Positions 1 to 9,245 of a stretch of 14,590 nt of DNA are shown in pieces (the first letter of the stretch is position 1; every line of letters starts with the position of its first letter). Under the pieces are notes generated by a model, which saw only the letters and a program-made list of their open reading frames with translations, had not been told where the DNA came from and did not search any database. Source of the DNA: Conidiobolus incongruus B7586 (Eukaryota; Entomophthoromycota; Entomophthoromycetes; Entomophthorales; Conidiobolaceae); the NCBI GenBank assembly GCA_000697335.1, contig JNEM01017060.1, positions 1-14,590 on the forward strand. The letters are read 5' to 3'. The translations under genes and the position numbers were made by a program.

Positions 1-66
1 AATTATTTTGTTTAATGTGATATTCACTAAATTTAATAGTAATATATAATTATTAAATTCTTTTAC

Positions 67-86
67 ATATATATATATATATATAT
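67..86. repeat. AT dinucleotide microsatellite
   Basis: Ten uninterrupted AT units. This is a simple repeat with no sign of function. Confidence 0.9.
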
Positions 87-222
87 GAAAATTCAAAAAT
101 AACAAAAATAATATTATATGTTTAAAATAGAATTATAGTAAAATATCTATATAAATAGTAAATTTTAAAATTATTAAAAATTTAATTTTTTTTTCTGATA
201 TTGAATCCAAAATAAAAAAGCA

Positions 223-258
223 ATATATATATATATAGAGTGAGAGTGAGAGTGAAAG
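223..258. repeat. Compound microsatellite: AT run then GAGTGA-type repeat
   Basis: A short AT run passes directly into about three imperfect hexamer units of the GAGTGA type, ending in GAAAGAAG. The all-purine run stands out against the A/T background. Likely slippage-derived simple sequence. Confidence 0.85.
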
Positions 259-971
259 AAGTTGAATTATCGTAGAGAAATATACCAAATAGTAAATTTG
301 AAAGATATTTCAGATTATTTTGTAATGTGAGTAAGTTTTATCTTAAATAATTTGATATATTAGAGCTATTAATATTAATAATATTTAAAATTATTCGATA
401 CACTTGATCAATTTCTGAATGCAATTTAAATGTATATTAGTATGATTAAATTTTTCAAGTGTTATTATTATTAATAATCTCAATTTTTAATTGATGTTTA
501 AATATATCAAACAATTAACAACCTAAACAATTCTTTAATAATATATAGTATCTGCACTTTAATCTGAAATATTTATTATCAGTAATTAATATATTTAATT
601 GTATGTTTTTCACAATATCAGTATTAGACATTGAATTAATAAAACAAATTTATCAACTGATTTCGATACAAACACCACCAATTTATTGAACAGCAAAGAT
701 CTTTATCATGATAGCTCAATTAATACTGACTGCTCTAATATAACGAAAAATAAACATTAATTATTGCATACGCTTGTTTTATTAAATAACAAAATTATGA
801 TAAATTGCTTATACTAATATCATTAAAAAAGTTGTAATGTAAAAACAGATTTTAATATTATACTTAACCAAATGAAAATAGTGAATTATCTCTAACTCAA
901 TTACAATGGAAATTATGTAAATTTGAATGGAATTTTCTTAAATATACAATTTAAACTAGAGTATTGGATTC

Positions 972-1412
972 AATTAAATGTGGTTGATCAGAATCAATTT
1001 TGCAGTTACACTGAATTCAGCCCAAAAAATATTAATGTAACACAAATAGAAAAAAATAAATTAATTAGATATATCAAATTGAAAATTTACAGATAAATAT
1101 TATATTAATAAAATGTATTATAGGTATTTATAATTCTGAAAGTATTCAATATTAATTGTTTTTATATTTATTCAAAACCAAAATCAAGTTATAAATAATA
1201 TATTATATAATAAACAAATAATGAAATTTTTTATGATATTTTAACATAGTTATATAATCTATATATTACTTCATTGAAATAAAATCCTTTTTAATTGGTT
1301 GACTATGAAAATATTAAACTAAGATAATTTTGATATTTGAGTAATTTAATCAGAAATTAAGAGATTTGAATTCAGTGTAACTTAAGAACTACCTTTGATC
1401 AACCATGAAATT
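972..1412. mobile_element. MITE-like element bounded by imperfect inverted repeats
   Basis: Two arms, 972-1019 and 1368-1412, are reverse complements with mismatches. The best parts are a perfect 15-bp match (1005-1019 with 1367-1381) and a perfect 10-bp match (981-990 with 1396-1405, TGGTTGATCA). In both arms these are separated by exactly 14 bases, so chance is unlikely. The interior (about 350 bp) is A+T-rich with no coding frame. This fits a small non-autonomous DNA transposon or a long decayed hairpin. I could not find target-site duplications, so the true ends are uncertain. The same 10-bp motif recurs alone at 2008-2017. Confidence 0.5.
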
Positions 1413-4099
1413 ATAAAATATAATGCAATTACTAAATAAAGTAGCTTTCTCTTATATAACCATAGTTTTTTTTGAAAAATTTTATATATTTAATATCATA
1501 TTTCAATGAATATATTGAATATTGATTAATAAAAATTTTTTTAAAAAATTGAATAGGGTCCGAAGTTGGTTATACAAATAATCGTTTATTAAATCATAGA
1601 AAAATAGTTATTAATTGTCAAATTCCGAATGTTAATTATAACTAATCTTAGTTTTGGCAAGTAATAATTTTGATAATACCAAGCTCATAGCTAATATTTT
1701 GAGTTACTTAAAAATATCATATTTTGTTTTTAAAAGATGAGTTTTAATTATTAATATCTATATATTAGTTTTTTCATATTTAAAGTTACGATTTTTTAAT
1801 CAGTGTAATCCGAAGTCTGATAATTATTAATTAAATCAGTATTTTGTGATTTATTATTATGGTGTTCAAACAACTTTTGATAGAGAAAAAAATAAAGAGA
1901 AATTTTTATTTCTGTTTATTATATTGTTTTTTGATTATTAAATAACATTGATGAATATTAAAATCTCTCTCAACTAAAAAATGTATTAGTTTACCAAATT
2001 TGTTATTTGATCAACCATTATTTTATAAAGCTTAAATCACCAAATAATTATGTATAACTCTATATATCCATTTAGATTTATAATTCTACTATATAATTAA
2101 CATTTAATATAAACATGATATGTTGTTTTTGTGTCAGGTATTGATCCATTTAATAACATAGCTGTGAATAAATGAGTCCATTTTCTATAATTTGATAATT
2201 TTGTATTAATAGTGTTAAAGTATTTTGTATATTAATATATGAATTTTATAATAAATCATCCAATGATTACTTAGGATAATTTCAAAAAAAATATCAAGAA
2301 TGTTAATTAGGGTTTATATAAATTTTTGTTATATATTTTCTATTCATTAGATTAATATGTTCATCAATTCAATTTTACCAATGTCAATTACTCATTGATC
2401 GCAATATATAAAATGAGAAATTTAGCAGTTTTAATTGTCCATGATTTGATATTAATTATGATATTTTTATTATTTTATTCATTATTGGAAAGCTGAATTG
2501 CTATTTATTTAAAATTTGATTTATTTCTTTTAGTAGTTGTAGATATAAATTATAATTTGTAGATTATAACATATTAAACTAAGACAAAATTGTAATTTGG
2601 ACGCTTGGGTTTACTGTATTTTACTCAACATTCAATTACTGAATATTAAAAGAAAATTTTGATTATTCAATTAGAAAGAATTCAAAGCGTATAGTAACTT
2701 GGAATTAGGATGATTGATTAAGCTGAATCAAATTTATTGAAAGTGAATACTTCATTGTAAATATTTTTGAGATTAATAAATATTTGTTTATTATAAATTT
2801 GTCAATGCTTTTCAGAACCAGTGAAAAATAATCAATAATGTATAGCCCTGATTAAAATAATGAGGTTTATTTTTCAATTCTATATACTGATATTACATAT
2901 ATATTTATTTAATATACATTATTAGTTGGTTCAGCTAACAGCGCATCAATTTGAAGGGTATTTAATTAATATCTAAAACATAAAACTAATTGGAATTATT
3001 TTGAATTCAACATAAAACTTTTAAAATTTGGTACACATATGGTAACAAGGATTCGGAGACATTAAACTTATTACTTTTCTCCAGGAATTGTATACGTTCT
3101 ATAAAAGCATATGGGTTAGTATGTTAATTAAAATCATCTTTGGATTTAAAATTTTACTATTTTAAATATGATTGACTTTATTCTTAAAATGATATACGTA
3201 TTATTATTATAATCATTCTCATATTCTTATAAGGAAGAGTGAATATGGCTAAAATTTAATTAATTTTCGTACCTAGTGTAACTAAGATAAAGTTTTTATT
3301 ACAACCGAAATTTATGTACTCGATCACATTAAAATATTTTAACCTAATTTATATAAATTAATTGTATCAATTATTAATTTTTAATTTAATCGTTTAAAAT
3401 ATAATTTTTTTTTCTCAAATTTTTATAATTTATTATTTCATCTATTACTTAATTTCATTTTGAATTATATATATCAATATTAATAAAAGTTTAAAAATTA
3501 GTAATTTTATTTATAATTAAATATTTTATATTTGATATCTTTGATAGTATATATAGGATAACTAATAAGTTTTTATAAATTAAATATAATTCTTTTATTG
3601 TTGAAATAATTATTATATTAAATAAATGTCTTAGTTTTGAAAATAATAAATTTTTTTAAGTGGATTAGTCAATTTTGTAAATATTAATAAATTAAATATA
3701 ATTTAAAAAAAGACATAGAAATTTGTATGAATTAATAAATTTGAGTTGAAAATAAGGAATTAATTGAATCTTAACTACGAAAAATAATTGAAGTAGAAAC
3801 ACTTTATTTTATGATATTGAACCCAAAGTATTTATTCTTTATATCATTTAATATGGAATTAATAAATTCTGAATTTTCTATTGTCTAGAATAAATAAAAA
3901 TAAAATCATCAAAATATATATAATAATCAAGTTTGTTTATCAAAGAAGCCAGTGTACAAAATAGAAAATTCCGAATAAATGTCTAAAAATGAAAATATAA
4001 TATAATGTGTCCAACCATTCCGCCTTAACGACTCAATGTTACATGTTGAAATCCATTGAGATAATTATCATACACTGATAATGAAACCTTTTAATATTT

Positions 4100-4397
4100 G
4101 GCGTATCACTGAATGACAGGATTTTTAAATAGTACAAATTGACAGGATAAAATTGAGGTAAAAATTTCCCTATTAACCGATCCATTCGTTACTAAATTAT
4201 CATCTGAGCTTACGCCCAACTTGCAATAATAATCTCGTTATTTTATCCATTCGTTATACAAATATCAAGAAGTTATTATTTGAAAACATATATATATTTG
4301 CTCAAAATTATCATTATTTTCATCATTAAATTCTTTCAAACTCTGTGAGTTTCTTTGATAGATTCAAGGTTTTAAAGTAAAGAAATTGTGATTCAAA
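4100..4397 (+). promoter_or_regulatory. Upstream region of the first LPMO gene, shared with its paralogue
   Basis: This stretch aligns, with small gaps, to 8957-9245 upstream of the second gene. Landmarks include TAGTACAAATTGACAGGAT near 4130-4148 (with ACAATCAGACAAGAT opposite) and TACGCC followed by AATCTCGTTAT from 4211 (9061 in the partner). In both genes the TACGCC landmark sits 185-187 bp before the start codon. A TATATATA run lies near 4290, about 100 bp before the ATG. Which bases are transcribed cannot be read from sequence alone. Confidence 0.6.
4338..4376 (+). promoter_or_regulatory. Conserved 39-bp block just before the first LPMO gene
   Basis: This block matches 9187-9224 at roughly nine bases in ten, clearly better than the rest of the upstream DNA. 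Its core reads GTGAGTTT, then TTGATA, then ATTCAAGGTTTTAAA. It ends 21 bases before the ATG, so it may be 5' untranslated sequence or a core promoter element. Confidence 0.55.
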
Positions 4398-5375
4398 ATG
4401 ACTATTACTATGATTCAAGCTTTCACTTCAATGCTTTTGGCTGTGCCTGTGGCAAGTCATATGCTATTGATGAGCCCTCCTGCCAGATATTCAAAATTCA
4501 ACCCCGATTATGTTAAGGCCGGAAAAGTTGATTATGACTTACAATCTCCCTTGAGTGGTCCTGGTGGTTTGAGACTCCCTTTCCCTTGTGGTCGTCCCAA
4601 GGGACCAGCCTCTCAAACCATTAAAGCTGGTGAAACCGTTAAATGGTCTTTGGCTGGTGGTGCTACTCATAATGGTGGTCATTGTGAAATTTCTTTAAGC
4701 TATGATGATAAAACCTTTGTTTCTATTCAAACTATCCTTGGCAATTGTATGAAGAATGGTGTTCTCGACTACGAAGTAACTATTCCTGCTAATGCTCCTT
4801 CTGGCCCTGCTACTTTCGCTTGGACTTGGGTCAATTGGACAGGTAACCGTGAATACTATATGAACTGTGCAGATGTTATGATCGAAGGTAATCCCAATGG
4901 TGTTCTCACTGGTCCCAAGATTGTTGAGGTCAACATGCCTGGAAAGCCTACGATTCCAGAATTTGCTAATGCCAGAACTGGTGCTGAGTTCTATGAAAAT
5001 CGCCCTCTCGTGTCTGTGACCGGAAAGGGTGTCACTGGACCTGCCGTCCCTCCTCCAACCACTACCAAGCCTTCCCAACCAGAACCTAGTGTTTCCAAAC
5101 CCCCCGTTACCAAACCTCCTGTAACCAAACCCCCTGTTTACAAGCCTCCTTTCACTAAACCTCAAGTCACCAACCCCGTTCCTACTTCTGAACCCACTCA
5201 ACCCGAAATGCCTCAACCTACTGATGAACCTGATAACGGCAAGTGTCAACATGGTATGTGGAAATGCAATGGTGATGACTACCAAGTATGTGTCTGGGGT
5301 GAATGGGAAATGAGAAAATGCCCCAACCGTACCAAATGCAAACAATATGATTCCTTCAACATACTTTGCCTCTAA
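4398..5375 (+). CDS. Secreted AA11-like LPMO with CBM19-like chitin-binding tail (copy 1)
   Basis: A 325-residue, single-exon secreted protein. Residues 1-20 form a signal peptide ending VAS, so the mature chain would begin at His21, as LPMOs require for the copper-binding histidine brace. The catalytic domain spans about 21-205. His21 and His91 (in ATHNGGHCEISLSYD) are the expected copper ligands, and Tyr154 in GNREYYMNCADV is the expected axial residue, with Arg151/Glu152 beside it. Cys64, 96, 117 and 157 probably form disulfides. A Pro/Thr/Lys linker (about 215-282) holds five KPPVT-like repeats. Residues 283-325 have six cysteines spaced as in CBM19 (C-x6-C-x7-C-x9-C-x5-C-x9-C). The family is known to cleave chitin oxidatively; the AA11 assignment comes from motifs and memory, not from a search. 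Asn146-Trp-Thr and Asn310-Arg-Thr are N-glycosylation sequons, the first absent from copy 2. The first ATG is chosen because it starts the signal peptide and has A at -3; Met5 and Met12 are weaker options. Most of the catalytic region is almost identical in DNA to copy 2. Confidence 0.88.
   Translation: MTITMIQAFTSMLLAVPVASHMLLMSPPARYSKFNPDYVKAGKVDYDLQSPLSGPGGLRLPFPCGRPKGPASQTIKAGETVKWSLAGGATHNGGHCEISLSYDDKTFVSIQTILGNCMKNGVLDYEVTIPANAPSGPATFAWTWVNWTGNREYYMNCADVMIEGNPNGVLTGPKIVEVNMPGKPTIPEFANARTGAEFYENRPLVSVTGKGVTGPAVPPPTTTKPSQPEPSVSKPPVTKPPVTKPPVYKPPFTKPQVTNPVPTSEPTQPEMPQPTDEPDNGKCQHGMWKCNGDDYQVCVWGEWEMRKCPNRTKCKQYDSFNILCL
4496..5041 (+). repeat. Near-identical tract shared with 9344-9889
   Basis: This 546-bp tract differs from 9344-9889 at only five positions by eye (4805, 4832, 4839, 4868, 4871). 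The first 309 bases (4496-4804) and the last 170 (4872-5041) match perfectly, including silent third positions. Before it, the sequences match only in short runs, such as 33 bases at 4431-4463. After it, they diverge at once where the linker begins. This is the footprint expected of gene conversion. Confidence 0.9.
5097..5171 (+). repeat. Five 15-bp repeats encoding KPPVT-like linker units
   Basis: In-frame units encode KPPVT, KPPVT, KPPVY, KPPFT and KPQVT (residues 234-258). They form the extended, probably O-glycosylated linker between the LPMO and the chitin-binding module. Copy 2 has a different, 30-bp repeat in the same place. Confidence 0.85.
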
Positions 5376-5398
5376 TTCAGAAAAGAATTTAATCATTA

Positions 5399-5404
5399 AA
5401 TAAA
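5399..5404 (+). terminator. Poly(A) signal of the first LPMO gene
   Basis: AATAAA begins 24 bases after the stop codon. The paralogue has the same hexamer at nearly the same distance. In such A+T-rich DNA the hexamer also occurs by chance, so the shared spacing is the main support. Confidence 0.5.
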
Positions 5405-8400
5405 CAATTTCAATATAATTAGTGTTAGATTAAATAACTACATAATCTAAACTATTTCAATTTTGATTTAAAATTAATAATTAATGATTTTCAATTTGGT
5501 ATAATTATAAAGAAGTATTTTAAGTTATATATAATAATATAAATATATGATATTACATGCAAAATATGAAAATTATAATTTTAATATAAATAATATAATT
5601 TATAATTTATAAAAAATTATATAATAAAGAATATTTTTGATGAATTATAAAATTTTAATATAATTTATATAATATATAAATTTGATATTTTAATAGATAT
5701 TTTAAAAAACAATAGTAGGTAATAACAATTATTAAATTTTTATAATATAATAGAAATTAATTGATTTTTGATTAATATTTTAAATATTTTGATATAATTT
5801 AATTTTTGTAAAATATAATCAATATTTCAATTTTAAAAATTTTATATTGAAATAATTAGTAATAATATGGCTATAATTTATTATAACCAAATTTAAAAAT
5901 AATTAAATATTAAATATTAAAGTAATTTTTTAAATAACTTAATAATATAATTATAAGATCAATATTATAATTATTATTAATATTATAAATAAAACATTCA
6001 AAATATTATAAAAGGCAATATTAGTCGAATCAATAGATATTTGCTGAATATTAAATTTTTAATTATTTTATTTTGAAAATTTTAAATATTATTTCAATAA
6101 ATTAATATTTATTTTATTTAATAAATAAATTTCAATAATCTTCAATATTAACGTATATCTCAATTATAAATTTGATAAGAGAGATTATGATATGCCATGA
6201 ATATTATATAAAATAAATATTTTTGATTAAAATTATTGAAAATTATCTGAAATAATGTTTTTAAGAAATTTTTATAACAATAAAAAATTTTTCATAATTT
6301 ATATATATCTTATATTAAAGTTTTATAAATTAATATTATTATATTTTTTAAGAAAATTTTATTAATTTGTTATTAAAAATGCTATAATATTTATGATTAT
6401 ATATATATATTTTTTCGAAAATAATTTTTAAAAATCAATATTATATTAATTTATGATTTCAGAATCAATTATTTTAAAATTTAAATTTAAAATATATCCA
6501 TAATATACTTATTAGATATAAATTAATTCAAAGATCTATTATTTTTATTTTAGACCTAATATTTTATCATCATTTATTTAATATTAAAATATAAAATTCA
6601 ATAATACTATTTAAATATATATTAATAATACTTTATTTATTTTGAATTATTAAATTAATAAATAAATTTATTAAAAGATTTATTCCATTATATATTAAAA
6701 ACTTACTATAAAAATACCTTAAATATTAAAATTTTGATAAATATTTTATTAAATATTGAATTTATGTTCTTAATATAAAATTATTTATTATCTTTTGAAT
6801 AATAATAAATATCTAAAATGAAAATATTTCAAACTAAGATTATAATATTGTATAATTAATTCAATTTAACTTGAGTATATATATATAAGTAGTGATTTGC
6901 TAAAAATTTGAACATATTTTATTATTTTATAAAATATCACAAAACTGATTCTTCTAATGATATATATTACATGATCATTCATTATTTGATGAAAATGCTA
7001 TTCCAAAAACAATTTATCAGCTGAGAGTTGAATTTGCAAAGCAAATAATTGTGATTAAAATATTCAATTAGTATTTATTTATTATTTAATATAAAATTTT
7101 TCAATAATTAAATCACAATTTAATTTCTATATTTCAATTAAAATTAAAATAAGGATTTTTGTGGAAATAGATATCAATACTGAATTATAATTGAGATAAT
7201 TGAGATATAAGAGAGTAAATAAATGCTTTGTTGAGATCATTTAAAAACAGTTAAATTGATATTTCTTTAACAAAAAATTCCTGTTTCGAAAGCAACTCAA
7301 AACAATAATATTCACTAAAAATAGCTAAACACTCTAAATTAAATAAATTAATATGCATATTTTTAACCGTATCATAAAATCAAATGTAAGAAGCATGCGA
7401 TCAAATTCTAGGTCAAACTATTATTAATAAATGCGCAATTTTTTCTAGTAATAAATCAAGAAAATAAATTAATTTTAATCACAAAAGTATTATGTATAAG
7501 GTATTATTACAGAGTGTATCAAAAGAAATACGTCCATTTTTTATGCAAGATGTATTCATTAGCTGGCTCAAATTAAGAGGTTTAATTATGAATTTCACAA
7601 AGTTTATTACTTTTAACGCAATCTGTAAGTTGATTTTATTCAAAACTGTGCTATCAATTTAAGTATTTTAAAAATAAATTACAGTTTTATTATATTTTTA
7701 ACATGACTACTTAGTATAACAGCCTATTAAATAATTACTTTTGTTATACAACCGATGAAAGTTTTTTTTTGAATTTTATAGAGATATTATTTTTCAAAAA
7801 TCTAATAATCAATCTGTTATATCAATTTCAATTGCAAAAAAATCAAAATTATAATTTTTTATAAAAATAATGAAATAGAATAAAATAAATATATTTGATA
7901 ATCAAAAGGGAATAGTTTGGAATAATTGTAATAAACATTTGATCTTGATAAATATCTAATATATCTATGTATAATGTGAATAAAATATTGATTATCAAAA
8001 TGCATTTATTTCAAAGTGATTCTTAATAAGAAAATTATTTATCAATATAATGTTACAAATAAGAAAGTATATACCGAATATTATTTTCAATCAATTTGAA
8101 ATTCAAACTACAATACATATATTTGAAAATTTAATCAAAAGACAATTCAAATTATATACAAAGAATATTTAAAAAACAATTGGGTTATTTTATACCTATT
8201 CCATAATATTAAGGATGCTATAGTTTAGCAATTATTTAAAATTTTTTATATTTATTTATCAATATTTCCAATTATTACAAATACCGGAAATCTAATACTT
8301 TAATATATTTTCATTTTAATATTACTGATGACGATTGACCAATTTTATTAATTTTTTAAGTAATTTGACTTAATAATTTCAACTAAAATGAATAAATAAA

Positions 8401-8956
8401 TATATATATATTGAAATTGAATTCAATTGCTTCAAGTTCACAAGACTTACCTTTAAATAAAATTAATTTTGGTATCTACTTAACACAATTTAAACTCTTT
8501 AATAATAATATTATTTTAAAAAACTTATCACAATAATTCGTATATAATTTTTAAAATATTATTGTAATTCTTTAATGAAGTTTAAAAATAATATTGAATT
8601 AATGTTTATATATAAAAAATCAAAATTAAATTTTGAATAATGAGGCTGATATTTTTTAAAATTTTGTATAAAACATAATAATAAATTACTGAGAAAAATG
8701 TAGAATTTGTTATTGTGAGTAATAATTGTGTTTATACTAATGAAATATCTGTGTACAAGTAAAACTATGTAGAATTAAATGATTATAACTTGCTAATAAG
8801 ACTGATAAGCACCTTTTTTTATTTTACACTTTAATATCCCTTTGATTATAATATAAGTATGCAATATTTTTTCACTTTAATTTGATCTGGAATATTAAAT
8901 TATTACTGTTATTTTTAAAAGGATTGGATTTACTTAATATTATTATTAACAAATTA
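5405..8956. other. A+T-rich spacer between the two LPMO genes
   Basis: About 3.55 kb of A/T-dominated DNA with no convincing coding frame, tRNA or rRNA. The least biased stretch, about 7500-7620, contains a possible Tc1-type transposon end listed separately. A 13-base run of alternating A and T lies near 6400, and a similar one near 8400. The spacer makes the LPMO duplicates dispersed tandem copies, not adjacent ones. Confidence 0.75.
7508..7547 (+). mobile_element. Possible Tc1/mariner-type transposon end
   Basis: The sequence starts with TA followed by CAGAGTGTATCAAAAG and then AAATACGTCCA. This resembles the terminal repeats of Tc1-type elements, which often begin CAGTG and insert at TA. 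A weak candidate partner in inverse orientation lies near 7733-7752 (ACTTTTGTTATACAAC), which would make an element of about 240 bp. No transposase is visible. The resemblance is from memory and the mate is poor, so this is tentative. Confidence 0.3.
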
Positions 8957-9245
8957 AGTTTCACAAAAAACCAGGTTTTGCAATTCGTACAATCAGACAA
9001 GATGAAATTAATATCAAAATTATTAACCAAGTGGTTTGCAAACAAATTATTGAGTGAATTTACGCCAAATAATATCCTAATCTCGTTATATTTTTATTTA
9101 ATATTTAAATTTGGTCAATTAAAATTTTGGAGGTGAATATAAATATTGAATATTCGCTGTTAAAGTTTCGACCACCAAACCCTTTTAAACTCCGTGAGTT
9201 TTTTGATAAATTCAAGGTTTTAAAATCTATATATCGAAATTTAAT
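8957..9245 (+). promoter_or_regulatory. Upstream region of the second LPMO gene, shared with its paralogue
   Basis: Homologous to 4100-4397 with scattered substitutions and small gaps, and far more diverged than the catalytic coding tract. The best block is 9187-9224, ending 21 bases before the ATG. The duplication therefore included at least about 290 bp of 5' DNA, so both genes probably started with the same promoter. Since then this DNA has drifted while the coding tract stayed alike. Confidence 0.6.
9187..9224 (+). promoter_or_regulatory. Conserved 38-bp block just before the second LPMO gene
   Basis: Partner of 4338-4376, with about one gap and a few substitutions. It lies 21 bases before the ATG, as in copy 1. 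After it the two 5' sequences diverge until the start codon, which suggests this block itself is under constraint. Confidence 0.55.

Larger units (their letters stand above)
1..4099. other. A+T-rich intergenic desert, no gene seen
   Basis: About 4.1 kb made almost wholly of A and T, with stop codons in all frames and no reading frame that looks coding. It holds AT microsatellites, a GAGTGA-type simple repeat, and one inverted repeat pair described separately. Slightly less biased patches lie at about 2924-2965, 3030-3115 and 3960-4100. The short reading frames I tried in the 3030-3115 patch gave nothing I could recognise. These patches could be decayed transposons or exons, but I cannot assign them. 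No tRNA or rRNA was seen. Confidence 0.75.

Noticed and set aside
4695-5396. Open frame of 233 codons on the minus strand
   Set aside because: It lies antisense to the first LPMO gene; its openness follows from that gene's codon use and it has no recognisable domain.
8882-9136. 84-codon plus-strand frame upstream of copy 2
   Set aside because: It begins at TTG, has A+T-driven Leu/Ile/Lys/Asn composition, and overlaps DNA homologous to the non-coding upstream region of copy 1, where no such frame exists.
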